Part shown: piece by piece, positions 48,131 to 60,579 of the stretch
Numbering within the stretch: position 1 is the first letter of the stretch
Layout: every line of letters starts with the position of its first letter
Notes under the pieces: generated by a model
What the model was told of the DNA's origin: nothing
Seen by the model: only the letters and a program-made list of their open reading frames with translations
The model's database searches: none
Position numbers and translations under genes: made by a program
Assembly: GCF_021347895.1 (NCBI RefSeq)
Contig: NC_067130.1
Coordinates: 31,181,823-31,245,822, forward strand
From: Acanthochromis polyacanthus
Taxonomy: Eukaryota > Chordata > Actinopteri > Pomacentridae
DNA: 64,000 nt
Direction of reading: 5' to 3'

Positions 48131-48892
48131 AAATGAACCAAAATGAACTAAATCATTCTGCAAAAAACAAAAAATTCTGCACTTCTCACTGAAACTAAGA
48201 CGCCTCGAGTGACTGAGCTGGAAGCAGCAGTCTGGTAACAGAAAATTGTGAGATTTTTCATCTTCTTTGTGGGTCGTTTTTACACAAAACAGATGTGTAG
48301 AAACAAATGACAGAGCAAAACGAAGCTTAGTTTAGCAATAAATGGTTCAAAAACGAAAAAATGCATTGAAAATAAAATATCTGTCGCCACTTTTTCAACA
48401 GTATGTGTGGAAATGTTGTACATATTGAAGATGTTTTTTTCAGTTTTTGTAAAATAAAGACATTTTTGAGTCATTTCTTCTTCTCTGGTTGTGCTGCTGT
48501 AACGTAGGTGCAGGAGTTTAGACTGTGGTGAAAAGTGAGCCAACAGTGAAGCAAAAACAAGAAAACTTTTGCATTTTGGTGTCATTCTAACACAATCAGC
48601 TCTATTCTGGATAAAAACCTAATTCACGGTTTAAGCTGACGTGTTTTTCTTGCAGTCAAATGTGTATTTAAACAGTTCATCTCCACTTTGTGGACGAAAC
48701 GTACGAAAACTACAGCATAAAGTCATTTTAAAACGGAATCTGTGTGTTTGTCTGCTAATCCAGCCGAGGTCTTGCCGCCACATGCCAAACTCCCCTCTCA
48801 CTCCACGCAAATATCACAAAATGTCGACCGGCTTGTCGGCTCGTCGCACACGCGTGTTACTGTGCGTTTCAAACCTATCCGTCCCAACGTCA

Positions 48893-48918
48893 GTCTGTCT
48901 GTCTGTCTGTCTGTCTGC
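48893..48918. repeat. (GTCT)6 microsatellite
   Basis: A GTCTGTCTGTCTGTCT run within a C/T-rich stretch. Confidence 0.9.
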
Positions 48919-48959
48919 TGGCCTTATTTATTATTTGCCTTCCCCGTCTTTTTCCTTTC

Positions 48960-49260
48960 TCGTCTTTTTCCTTTTCCGTCCTCTGCCTTTCATCACCGCA
49001 CGGATTCCCAAATGTAAAATGGCAGCAGAGAGGGAGCCGGAGAGGGCTGCGTACATTTTTAATGGAGGCCTTTTATATTTTAACAAGCCTCCCTTCGTTT
49101 AGCTCGATGAGGAGACAGACGGAGGAGAAAAATATAAATAAATCACACAGAAACCGGCGTTGGTGTGAATCTGAGGTGCAGCTTTTGGGTTTGAGGCTTC
49201 TGATTGGAGGACGGATCGACTTAATCACGCAGCCGGTGAAGTATTTACACCTTTCATCAA
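48960..49260. other. Possible conserved intronic element
   Basis: Complex sequence from AAAATGGCAGCAGAGAGG through GAAAAATATAAATAAATCAC to ACTTAATCACGCAGCCGG, in contrast to repeats on both sides. Function unknown. Confidence 0.28.
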
Positions 49261-50009
49261 CTGACAATGCAAGGAAGGCAACTTTAGTTTGATTGTTTCG
49301 TCAAAGTTTTTCAGTTTTATTCAGATTTTTGTTAGATTTGTCCTGCAGTTCGATTTTTTTGGCTGCTAGAAAGTCATAGAAACAACAAATGAATCGCTGC
49401 TGAATATCGTTCCGGTGCAACAAGCAATGCTCGAAACTCAGATGTCAGACTGTCCTTGAAAGCACCACAACAACCGACCAAACACAAAACTGTTTTGAAA
49501 ACGCTGCTGCATTCAAGATTCCTCCAAAATCTGAGATATTCTAAACACAAGACTGACCAAATTCATCGTTCTGAGCAAAACTTGGAGCATTTTCGAACTT
49601 TTTCCAGGATTATGTGATGATAAAAGTATAAAACCAAACAATTTTAACAGAAAGTCAAAACCAGAAGCTGCCTTAATGGAAGGAAATCACAGTGAGTGTG
49701 TAGTTGAAGTTAAGCAAATAAAACATGCAACTGGAGCTGATTACTGTTAAAACATCTTCAATACAACATCTGACATCTGCACAGGATACCAACTCAGTTC
49801 AAGAGATGGAAAACGTTCAGAAGACCGGCATGTTTTGCAAATGTTTCACCAGCAGCCAACCAAACCAGAAAGTTTGCATAGAACATTGAGTTGAAGAATC
49901 CCACCTAAAAAATGGACTTTAACTCATCCACAGTGCAAATATGATGCAGCATACAAGTCCATATGAAGCTATGAAACTTTATTTTGTTTACCGTACACTG
50001 ACTGTTACC

Positions 50010-51005
50010 ACAAAGTAAGGAACTATTTCTGCTGCTAGAAGCACTAATTCTGCAGAGTCAGGAGGTCGGGGTTGATGGACGGGTCAACGTTTTTGGTGGT
50101 TTATAAACTGAACTTGTTGACTTGTCTTTACTTCACTATATTAAGTTGTATTTATTGTTAGTTTTAGGGTTCTGTTTCCACTGTGTTCTGTGTAGTTTGT
50201 TTATATCATTGAATTAGGAGCTCTACCTGAAATAAAATCGACTTTAATTTGATCATTTTTATCACTTTTTGGCAAAAAAAGGACTCAAAATGTGGAAACT
50301 TTGTTCATTGGCGTCTACATTGTGGATCAAAAAGTCCCTATGGACAACAGAAAAGCTAAGAAATTTTATTTTTGCTTCTTTGCATTGACTCCTCTCACAA
50401 AGGAAGGGACTTTCCTGCTGCTTGAGCCATATTTACACAGGGAGGAGGTCGGAGTGGATGGACGGGTCACCATGGTTTTGGTCTATAAATTGAATGCTGA
50501 CTGGTCTTTACCCCATTGCACTAAGTTTATCTCTTGTAGGGCTGCTGTCTGTTCTCATCCATTTAATCCAGTGTTGTAGTTTTCATATTTCTCTACATAC
50601 ATATATTTTCCTTGGAAAAGTAGTTTCAAGGTTCTGTGTCCACTGAGTTCTGTGTAGTTTCCTTAATATATTGATTTAAGAACTCCACCTCAACTAACAC
50701 CTACTTAAATATGATCATTTCACTCATTTTATGGGGCAAAAATAAGATTCAATGCATGGAAGCCTTGATCCATGGATTCAACCAGAACATCTACACAGGG
50801 GGGAGGTCGGGGTGGATGGACGGGTCAGTGTCATCGAGTTTTCGTTATTTAAACCCAAAGCCTTAAACCTAAACACTCCTTCACTAACAGCTGCTGGTTG
50901 ATGACAACACCACAAAATAAGGAACTATTGCTTCTGTTAGAGCAACAAACACAGCACAGGGAGGAGGCTGGGGTGGATGGACGGGTCAGCGTCATCGAGT
51001 TTTCT
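50010..51005. repeat. Repeat array with GGAGGTCGGGGTGGATGGAC core
   Basis: The core occurs near 50068, 50447, 50806 and 50967, each followed by GGGTCA and, in several, a shared (G/A)GTTTT..TATAAACTGAA or CATCGAGTTTTC block, and preceded by ACAAA(G/A)TAAGGAACTAT. Outlying copies lie near 52174 and 15408, so this is both a local array and a dispersed family. Confidence 0.75.
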
Positions 51006-52258
51006 CTATTTTAACCCAAAATTCGATCCCCGAACTCTACTTGACCACCAGCAGGAAGTAGGAAACAAAGGTCTTGCAGCATTGAATTCATGAGATTTCT
51101 TGCTTTCCAACAAAGTTTTAAAACCTACAGTTACAGGATTTTATGTATTTGAACTAGCAAGTGTTATAGGACCGACACTAGGAAAGATTTAAAAGAGGAA
51201 AAATGTTTTCAAATGCTAAGAAAATTACATAAAACATTCATTGTTGAAGATTTTTCATACTAGAAGAAACTCCTGAGGTTAGATTGTGAGTCCTATGTAC
51301 ATTATGACAACTGATGATGTGAATTACTTTACAAATTAGTTTTAATGGTCACATTTTATCATCATTAGCCACTTGTTTGATTGTTTATATGGTCATATTT
51401 ATACCTAATTAGGAGATAAAGATGTATAGAAGTATAATTTGAATGTAATATGTACTCCAATACATGGAGAAAAAAAAGTCTGAAAAAGCGACGGAGACGA
51501 AAGAGGAGGTTCTCAGTAGGATGTGAGCTCTTTTAAAATGTGTGTGAGTTCAATGATTACAAAAGAAAATGAAGGAGAAGAGACAGACAGGAAATTCTGG
51601 GTCAAGAGATGACGCACAAAACACACAAAAACACACACACACACGAACAGGTTTGTCACCCGGTTGTAAACAGTCGGGACAAGTCGTCCTCTGAGCTGCT
51701 GCAGCGACACGGAAAAATAAACTATCAATTTACCAACTCCGTAAATTGTAATATTTCACCTCGGATTAGTCGGATTCCTGCAATTTCAGTTTGTCGTTTT
51801 CAATTATTGTTGCAGAGAAGAATAAAAAAAACCCCACACCTATGAAAAAAGACATCAGGAGAGGAGAAAACATGAAGCAGGAAGTCCAGTTAAAAAAAAA
51901 GACTCCACAAAACATCAGGATTTTATATCTATGGAAGGGAAATGTGCTCATTTTGGTGACTTTTAAAAGAAGCTTCACCTCAATAAAGTAAAATAAAAAA
52001 CGCAGCAAGACTCACGCTCACCATCTATTATGTTAAAAAAGGGGGAAAAAGCAAAGAAATAAATAAACACAGTATTCAAACTTTAAAATCAGCTGCCAGT
52101 TGTCTGACAAACAGCATCCTCCAGCAGCTCTAGTCGTCATTTTAATGATGTGAAGCTGTTAAGTCTCCACAGGGAGGAGGACGGGGTGGATGGACGACAC
52201 CATAAAACATTGGACTTCAACACAAGACATTGCTGTGTTGCTAAAAAAAAAAAAAAGT

Positions 52259-52960
52259 GCTTTAAAACAGTGAAATGCTAAGACATGAAAAAATTCTAAA
52301 TAAAAAAAATATAAATATCTGTGAAATTATGCATTTTTTTCTGATTTAAATAGAGTAAGAAAATGACACAATGTAAAATACTGCCAAATATTGCTAAAAG
52401 AAAAGAAAAGAAAAATACTGATTATTATTTAATTAATTAATTTATTTATGTATAACAGTTTTGGCACATTATTTTTAAGGTTAACATGTAAATAAAATTT
52501 TAATTTCTGCGATTTTACTGGATATTATGTGTAGTTTAACAAAACTGGGAAAATATGTAAAATAACAGTAAATTCTTCAAAAAAAATTACATCTAAAAAC
52601 TGTTATAAAATGTTTGTATTTTTCAGTGTGTGTACTTTAAATAATTAGTACCTTAAAAAACAGTGAAATACTGAGACATTAAAAACAGACAAAAAATGCA
52701 ATATCTATAAAATTATATATTTTTTTCAGATTTAAATACAGTAAGAAAAAATATGAATTATTAAATATTTTACTGTATTTTACTTATTTTTTTATATAGT
52801 ATTGCCCTTTTTTGGGATGATTAACATGTTTAAAAAATCCTGTTATTTTACTAGATAATATGTTTAAATTAATAAAACAAGAAAAACATGTAAAACAACA
52901 GTAAACTGTTTAAAAAAATCCTGTTAAAAACGCTGGTGCTTTTCAGTGTACTAAATGATT
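52259..52960. repeat. Two-copy A/T-rich direct repeat, period about 393 bp
   Basis: Copies start AAAACAGTGAAATGCTAAGACA (52264; one base group differs) and AAACAGTGAAATACTGAGAC (52657). Both contain GATTTAAATA.AGTAAGAAAA, TTAACATGT and TGTTATAAAA-like blocks and end near TTTTCAGTGT. The second copy is shorter. Confidence 0.7.
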
Positions 52961-54004
52961 AGTAAAGGTCAAGGTGTGATTTATTAACTTTCTACTTCCA
53001 CCGTCTGTGTTTATATGAATGGATCTTACACTAACTCTTAAAAAAATCTTTATTAGAAGATTCCATACGACAAGAAACCCACTCAGTTCCAGCTCAGTGT
53101 GTATTTGCAGCCGTGATTCTCTAATTGAAGTGTAAATAAACCTGAACTGGGTTTCTGCACAGCGTGGGCTCTGTACGGACAGAAAACACCTGCTGCAGCG
53201 ACGTCAACACAAACACACCCAGTGTTTCTGGACCTACGGGGGGAAAAAGCTCAGCAACGTTTTCCAGTGTTTTTATTTCCACGTAATGAACGGAGTGAAG
53301 GACGACAGACTCCTCCATCGTTTAAAATGTCGTTAAGAAACAAGAAATGAAACAGGAACATAGAAGGAGCAGAAAAGGGAAAATGTCATGTGGAAAAACG
53401 CTGTCAAGAGTCTAAAAATGCATCTGTACGGTCTGTTATTACGACAACTTTGGGCCTTCGTACTTGAAATTTAAAATATATGAAAAGAAAAAACAGAAAA
53501 ATGTGAAACTTTCCATACATTGAGGCAGTTTAGACAATGTGTCAACCAAACAAAACTTAAAGTAATGTTTATTTATGTGTCCCGTAGTCGCGTTTTCATG
53601 TTTAAATCTGTGTTTTTCCATCTCAAACTTGCTACTCAGCCATTTCTGATTTGCTCAGAACTTCATTATCATAAGCTAGGACTATTTAAAATGTTAGCTG
53701 TGAAACTTTAGCTTCATATCTCAAACATTTTCCAAGATAAAACCATTTAAAAATCGCCAGTCAACCCAGGAACTATTAAAGATAAAAACCTGAACTTTTC
53801 TCTGTCATCATGTCATTGATTCAGGATCTGTAATATTGGACAAGTTGATAGAAATACATTCTGTTTATGAGGGAGTTGAAATATCAGGAAAAATGGAACT
53901 CTTCATAAAAAAATCATATTTGAGCTAATTTTAACAAAGAAAATTACAAAGCAGAAGTCAACTAGTGACATGTAGCTGCATGTCACAATAATACAAACTA
54001 AAGA

Positions 54005-54540
54005 TGTAGAAAGCTTTTAATATGAAATATTTGGTCACAAAAATGCAAAAAAAAAGTTGTTCTTGTTGAATTTTCACAACTGATTGAGTACCACAAGTTG
54101 TACCACAAAAAATATTAAATGTAGTTTTGGAGTTTCAAAATCATTCTTAACAAATAAATACATATATTATTTAATAGTTTCTGTGATATTGTTGTTAAAC
54201 ATACCATAAAATTTCAATGTGCAAAAACTGCGGTGAAAGAGGGTGGACAGTAGCCTAGCCTCGCTAGACAACCCACGGCAACGAATTTAATTCTCTGCCA
54301 GGGTGGGTCTAGTACATTGAAGTGTTTGGTTGTATACCTACCCAATTGCTGCAGAGTGATTTGAAAGACAACCTTTTAGCCCACCTCCCTCCCTGTCGAG
54401 AGTTCCTAGACCCTTGTGTCTTAAGAGCTGGGTCTAGCACGGCTAGGCTAGGTGGACGGACAACTTTTTAATAAATTTATCGAGTAATTCTAAAGCCAGA
54501 ATTCCACAAATATCTTTAAAATGATCTATATTTTATTATT
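54005..54540. repeat. Dispersed repeat copy interrupted by the hAT-like MITE
   Basis: From TTTAATATGAAATATTTGG to CAGAATTCCACAAATATC the sequence parallels 55740-56050 closely (both have GGTCACAAAAAT, TTGAATTTTCACAACTGA and ACAAGTTGTACCACAAAAA). The MITE at 54251-54450 splits it. Confidence 0.75.
54251..54450. mobile_element. hAT-like MITE with 8-9 bp target duplication
   Basis: The 200-bp element has terminal repeats TAGCCTAGCCTCGCTAGAC at the left and, inverted, TAGCCTAGCCGTGCTAGAC at the right. It is flanked by GGTGGACAG and GGTGGACGG, a duplication of 8-9 bp with one difference, as for hAT-family transposases. Related copies of the host repeat at about 55980-56000 and 3455-3475 lack the insertion. 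It has no coding capacity. Confidence 0.8.
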
Positions 54541-55039
54541 TCAGGTGCATTTAAAACAGTCCTTTTACCTATTGGTGGCTTAAGTATGCTAATCTAAAAA
54601 GTAGTTTTTCGTCACAGTTGGTCTTCCGTACATTTACACTCATATTCGTGTATTTTTGCTGCTTCAACCTGAGACTCTAAACCATGTAGTATTAACCAAT
54701 TATCAAGTTTATTTATCTAATTATCTCCATAAACAAGATCACAACCTGTTTTCCCTCATAAATATTCATAACAACGCTTTGGAATACACAACAGCATGGA
54801 CGTATTTCTATTTATTCCTTTAGGAACATATAAAAACAAACACGCTTTTCTCCATATTTCCGGATGTTTCCTTTGCAGTGACCAAAAGCTGCAGGTCTGC
54901 GTTCATGCATGTGTTTATTAAATCACAGGATAATCATAAAAACATGAATAAATGAAGTAAAAGTGACCAAAATGTCGCCTGAATGCGGTGGAAGTGATGA
55001 AAACGAGCTGTTTTTATACCCGTTTTCACCCTTTTTATG

Positions 55040-55290
55040 ATAGATTACAGCCAAACAGAGCCATACTGTAAAATAAAAGACGTTAATCTGCAGCTTTTAT
55101 GGCTTTTTCAGGCTGATTTATGGGAGCTCTATTGTCTAAAACGTGGAGATCTGCCTTCGCTGTTCTTATTGAACAGATCTCCATCAGCTTACAGCAGCCA
55201 GCCGAGCATTAAAAGGCATTAGAGCGTGAGATTATGATCCATTTCGCTTACTGTAACTCCGTTTAATGGAGAGACTTTTAGTTTTGGCAG
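55040..55290. other. Conserved-looking intronic block with a hairpin
   Basis: A complex 250-bp stretch in the 15-kb tcf4 intron. It includes an inverted repeat TGGAGATCTG (55144-55153) and CAGATCTCCA (55174-55183) with a 20-base loop, flanked by TTAATCTGCAGC, AGATTATGATCC and CATTAAAAGGCATTAG homeodomain-like sites. No coding frame is supported. Confidence 0.35.
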
Positions 55291-55739
55291 TTAAAATAAC
55301 CGGCGTGACTTGAACACACCATCGGAGGCAGACGGCAGAACAGAAAACAAGTTTGAAACCTTCCAGAATCTGGATGTTTTCTGTTTTAAATCAGCTAAAG
55401 CGCGACGCTTTCTGGAGGTGAAGCTGGAAAATGCACCTCCACTGCTGGATTTATGTGTTTTAATGCGACGGTACGATGTGATGTGTGCATACGTCTCTGC
55501 AACATACGTCCACCACCTGTTTTCTCAGAGCTATGACCTCAGCCTGCAGGCGTCTCTGCACAGAAAACTACATGCAGCTGTGAAAGTATGCAGAGAAAGA
55601 CGGAATTAAACGCAGGAAGACGGGAACAGAAGCCACAGAAAACGTGTGACTGAACGGAAAAAATGTGGAAAAAGATGAAAACAGAGGGAAAATCAAAGTA
55701 ATTACACAGAAAAAATGGGAATGTATGGAAACTAAACAC

Positions 55740-56055
55740 ATAGAATACTTTTAATACGAAATACTTGGTCACAAAAATACAAAAGTGAGTTGTTTTTATT
55801 GAATTTTCACAACTGACTAAATAGTTCGACAAGTTGTACCACAAAAATTAAAATAGTAAATAATATTTTGAAGTTTCAAGATGAATCCAAACAAAGAAAA
55901 CACGCTTATTTGTTAATAGTTCCTGAGATATTGTTGTTAAAACACAGCGCAAAATTTTAATGTGCGAAAAAATGTGGTGAAAGTGGGTCGATGGGCAATT
56001 TCTAAAACAATTATCTGGCAAATTTTAAGCTAGAATTTCACAAATATCTAAACCT
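55740..56055. repeat. Uninterrupted copy of the same dispersed repeat
   Basis: It has TTTAATACGAAATACTTGG at the start and AGAATTTCACAAATATC at the end, with GTGAAAGTGGGTCGATGGGC in the middle where the 54-kb copy carries the MITE. Confidence 0.75.
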
Positions 56056-57532
56056 ATATTAAAAAAAAGCATCTAACACACACTCTGGTGTTGGTTAATC
56101 TTTCAAAATATGAACAGAAACTGGCTAATAAGTGAAGCTAAAGTTGCATCAAATTGTGTATTTCATCCCATTTTCTCAAAGAAACTTCAAAATACTTCTT
56201 TTTTTAATCATATTCCTGCTCATATTCAACAAAAAATACCCTCCAGAGAAAGTTAAACCACCTTAACCTTTTCTCATAATTGCAAGATCTGAAATTATGA
56301 GAATATGTCACAATTAGGAGTTTTTTTTCTCTTCTGTCAGTGCGTTTCTGCAGAGAAAGTCCAGTACTAAGTGTTAAATATGTAAACTTCTGGCTTCATT
56401 TCCTCACAGTTTGGAGGCTTGTGATGTTAACCGTCTTTAATAAAGCCGCTGTGTTTCCACTTTTACAGTAATAAGGCAGTTTTTTCTATCAGCCAATAAT
56501 AAAAAACCTGAATGAACACACAAACACCAATGAAAACACAGTCGTGTTTATACTTCTAAGTTTTAAAGAGCTCCTAAGTAAACTCTGTCTTTCAGCACTC
56601 ATCCTTCACTTCACTTTATTCTCTTCTTCCACTTGTAAAAACAAACCTGTATTTGGTCTTATTTCCAGGTTGAAACCAAAATATAAACCTTAACGAGAAG
56701 CAAACTCTGAAAGTTTTCTTTGGCTGAACTTTGTTTAATCGAGCGAATCGCCCGAATGTTGTATCTGGGGACGTTTAGAGGCATAAAGTTAGCAGGTATT
56801 TATCTTTAATTTTAGTCAATTTAGTGCAAATTTGTTATTAAATCATGAATCCAGACTCATTTCTCCCCTTTTGTAGAACTCAAACGTGCAAAAGATGCTT
56901 CCTCGAACCTAAAAAATTATAGTTTATGGTTCATAAAGCTCACAGAAGAGTAAAAATTCTAATTTATGTGAAGTATTTAATTCACTTTCATGATATAAAC
57001 CCATTGTTGTCGCTGTTATCTGCAGTGTGATGTTTGATTCCATCCAGAATTGTTTTAATAAAACTATTAAAATTCAGCAAAAAGCAAAAACTGTAGCAGA
57101 TATCTTCAGAAAAAAAAAACTGACAATGTCTTAGATATATGTTAAGTTTCTGAAAATGTATTTCCTTCCTTTATTTACTCTAATTTCTTATCTTAAATCT
57201 GCATTAGTTTGTACATTTCTGCACCGAACTAAAAGCTGGAAACTAGAGGTGCGTTTGGGGGGGGGTGAAAGCAGCCTTCAAAATAAAAGCTTTAAGAGGC
57301 TAAAGCGCTCCATTAATCTGTTGGTTCTAAGAGCTGAAAGTCAAACGAATGTTGATTTGTTTTCATCAATGTTCTGATGATAAATTAAAAAAAACCTTTA
57401 AGATTCATAAACGTAGATTCTGTTGAACATATTTTGTTGAACGTTGCTCCAGATTAACCAGGTTTTAACTAAAAAACAGGATGGACAGCTGGACGGACGA
57501 CATGCGTGAGAAGAAGATAATCTCTGTGGGAG

Positions 57533-57659
<127 letters not shown>

Positions 57660-57828
57660 TGTCCATTTAGAAAACAACACTTCAAAGTAAATACTTTAAC
57701 AAAGACCAGAGACTGAAAAACACAACAGCTGCTGCAGAAACAACACAGTAACACAATAACACAATACAGTACACTGTAGTACTGTACTCTACACTACACT
57801 GCATGTTACAGTCCAGTACATCACAGCC

Positions 57829-57843
57829 AGCGCCCCCTACAGG
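57829..57843 (-). promoter_or_regulatory. CTCF-like motif in the 15-kb tcf4 intron
   Basis: The minus strand reads CCTGTAGGGGGCGCT, matching the CTCF core at 14 of 15 positions (T for A at position 3). It lies just right of the long CA microsatellite. Confidence 0.35.
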
Positions 57844-58049
57844 CTGCTGTTCTCATTACAACCCCAATCTAACACTGTAGGAGAAAACATGGCGTTCACC
57901 ACTTCTATCAGAAACACACAATAACACCAAATTAATAGTAGAAATGAGAGAAAACAGTAAAACTGAGGCACCAGACCAACAGTCTCCACAAAATGACACT
58001 CATGTACAACTAATCTGAATTATCAAAGACATTTAGGACAGAACCTCAT

Positions 58050-59900
58050 TCTCTTTGGACATGAGGAGTTTGAGTTTCGTAACAAATGAGAGTCTCAGAA
58101 TGAGGTCTTCTGTTGTTTACTTTTGGTTTTTACTCACTTTGTGGTTCAGTTTTGGCACAAAGACAAAGTGGTTTGGTTTAGAAAAATATCACACCTGCAA
58201 GTTAGAAGCTTGGCTAAAGTTCAGCACCAAAGTTACTTGTTAGTGTTTGGAAAAATATCATGGTTTAGGTTAAAATAGGAAAGGAAAGGAGGCCATTTTG
58301 AAAAAAACAAGTCTGCATTTAAGTCAGGACACCTGGTTGGTAACTGTCACTTAGAAGACCAAGGTTTGCATCTACTGATGGACGAGAAACCATCAGAAAT
58401 AAGTTTAATTTCAGTTTTTACTACATGTCTGGTTCAGTTTTCGCACAAAAACCATAGTGCAATCAGGAAATGGAAGACACTTCTACATGTTACAATGTTT
58501 GGTTAAAGTTCAACACCAAAACAAGCTGGTTAGAGGTTGGAAAAATATCATGGTTTAGGTTAAAATGTGACTCTTTTGCTCCACATTTGAAGCTTTGTCT
58601 GGGTTACCATCTAATATACAATTGGTTAGCTGAAAAGGAGCAACGCTGAAGAGGTAAAATACAGAAATACATTGATTAGAAACATGGTTGTGATGCATTA
58701 CAAACAAATGGAATCCTGCAGAATGTAACTGAGGATGTGGTTTAGTTATACAGGATCGTAGTTACTGGAGACTCAGTTGTAGCTGCAATTTATTACAAAT
58801 TACACATACACTACCGTTAAAAAGTTTGGGATCACTTAGAAATGTCCTGATTTTTAGACATAGTTAATGTGGTAAATGACTATTCTAGCTGGAAACAGCT
58901 GATTTTTAATGGAATATCTCCATAGGGGTATAGAGGAACATTTCCATCAACCATCACTCCTGTGTTCTAATACTACATTGTGTTAGCTAATGGTCTTGAA
59001 AGGCTCATTGATGATTAGAAAACCCTTGTGCAGTTATGCTAGCATATGAATAAAAATGTGAGTTTACATGGAAAACATGGAATAGTCTGGATGACCCCAA
59101 ACTTTTGATCGGTAGTGTAGACCCCACAGAGTAAGACAGAGTTTCTACATTTGCTTAGTTGTCACCATAATGGTCAAGTATCGTCTTCGAAGTCTGATCT
59201 ATCTGGTTCCTCCACAGCATTCGACCAATAACTCCAAACCTTTTGCCTTAATGTGTCTGGTTCTAATGCACTTTGAAGCCTTGGTGTTGACTGAAACCTG
59301 GAAGATGGAAACGCTCCAAAAATGTCATTACTGCCAACGGACCAAACTCCAGTCAGAAAGCTGCTAATTTAAGTCTGCAACACCAAAACAAGGCAGGTCT
59401 GGCCGAGCATGTGGAGGCATCTGGATGCGTTTACGCTGCATTTCATAATGTCGCCTCCTACATCTCCTTATGTCACACAGCTGTTTGCTTCTTTATGTTT
59501 GTTGTTTGAAGTTGACTAAAAAAGCCTGGAATATGGAAAACATTACTGCTGTGTCATTTTTTTTCAATTTAAAATACTCCTCTCCACGTTTTTTCAGCTT
59601 TTTGCAGTCCGCAATTCACTAAACAGTCAAGATGCTCTCATTTTCCAGGTGACTGAATCAAAAGAATAAAGCATTTTTTGTCATATCACTTCAGTTTTTC
59701 TTCATGTCAAAAATCATGCTGTTGGGCAATATTACATGTTAGAAGCTTGGTGAAGGTTTGCCACCAAATAACCTAGTTAGAGACTGGAAATTTGTTTTAT
59801 CTGTGTCCAAAACCTAGTAAAACACTAGTTTATTTGGCCACAGTCTTGCTGCCACTAAAAGCTCAAAGGAAACAGTTCCCAACAAATGTATAGTTTCAGT
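58050..59900. repeat. Duplicated intronic segment A (left of the AD2 exon)
   Basis: The segment is a set of repeats of about 290 bp containing TGGTTCAGTTTT(G/C)GCACAAA, ACATGTTAGAAGCTTGG-like and GATGGACGAGAAACCATCAG blocks. It also contains TGGAGACTCAGTTGTAGC and CCCACAGAGTAAGACAGAG, the flanks of the MITE at 58807. Related blocks lie in segment B. Confidence 0.75.
58807..59119. mobile_element. Tc1/mariner-type MITE with TA ends
   Basis: The 313-bp element starts TACACTACCGTTAAAAAGTT and ends with the near-complement CAAACTTTTGATCGGTAGTG then TA. Terminal inverted repeats are about 27 bp and the outer bases are the TA duplication expected of Tc1/mariner insertions. It has no coding capacity. 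The flanking sequence is duplicated at 61195-61330 without the element, which confirms both edges. Confidence 0.9.
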
Positions 59901-60178
59901 TGAATTTTAAGGTTAATTTTAATCATTTCTCTCAAGACGAACCATCCCATTAAGCACCACTTTCCTCTGATTGTGTTTTAAACTAACCAGCATTTGATTT
60001 GAAGCCCTTTGGAGCTCCATAACAAAGAATCAGTGCTGTATTCCCTTAGTCGCATTGGATAAAGATCAAAAACGTTAATCTTGTATTATTTTGTCAGTAT
60101 TTTATGATGGTTTCTGGACTTTCTGGTGCATGTTTCATCTCCAGAACTCTTCATCTTAGTATTAAAACAGCAACGTAC

Positions 60179-60388
60179 CATGAGGGAGTGTCTGTTGGCC
60201 GATAGCAGTCCCGTCCCGTAGCCGCTACCCAGAGCTCCCATGGCACCGTTGTGCGTATGTGCCGCCCCGATGATGCTGTGCATGTCGCCATGGCCACCGC
60301 TCATACCCGTCGACTGTCCCACCGCGTGGCTCCGCAGTACGTGGATGGCATCGTCCAAACGCTCCAGACGGTCCTCGATACGACTTTG
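60179..60388 (-). CDS. tcf4: tcf4 coding exon, activation domain 2 core
   Basis: This exon has 70 codons (visible residues 27-96). It starts [20 protein letters not shown] and ends [11 protein letters not shown]. The amphipathic stretch [21 protein letters not shown] is the loop-helix part of activation domain 2, which in E proteins recruits co-activators or co-repressors. A Gly/His-rich linker ([20 protein letters not shown]) follows. The acceptor is TTTTGCAG|CAAAG and the donor is ATG|GTACGT, both phase 0, so the exon is a multiple of three. The sequence is very close to vertebrate TCF4 as I know it. Duplicated intronic sequence lies on both sides (see 58050-59900 and 60580-61540), but there is no second copy of the exon. 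Confidence 0.95.
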
Positions 60389-60579
60389 CTGCAAAATCCA
60401 AAACAACAACGTGAGAAACCTGATAAACGTTCCGAAACTGATGCAGCTCTGACGGTTATTGATGGTATCCAACTCTGTTTCTGCGAGATTACATTCCTAT
60501 GCAACTAAACTGCATTCTCAAATAGGTTTGAGAGAATTTTGATGTGAAATAAACAGGATTTAACCTGCAATGTGGTGGG

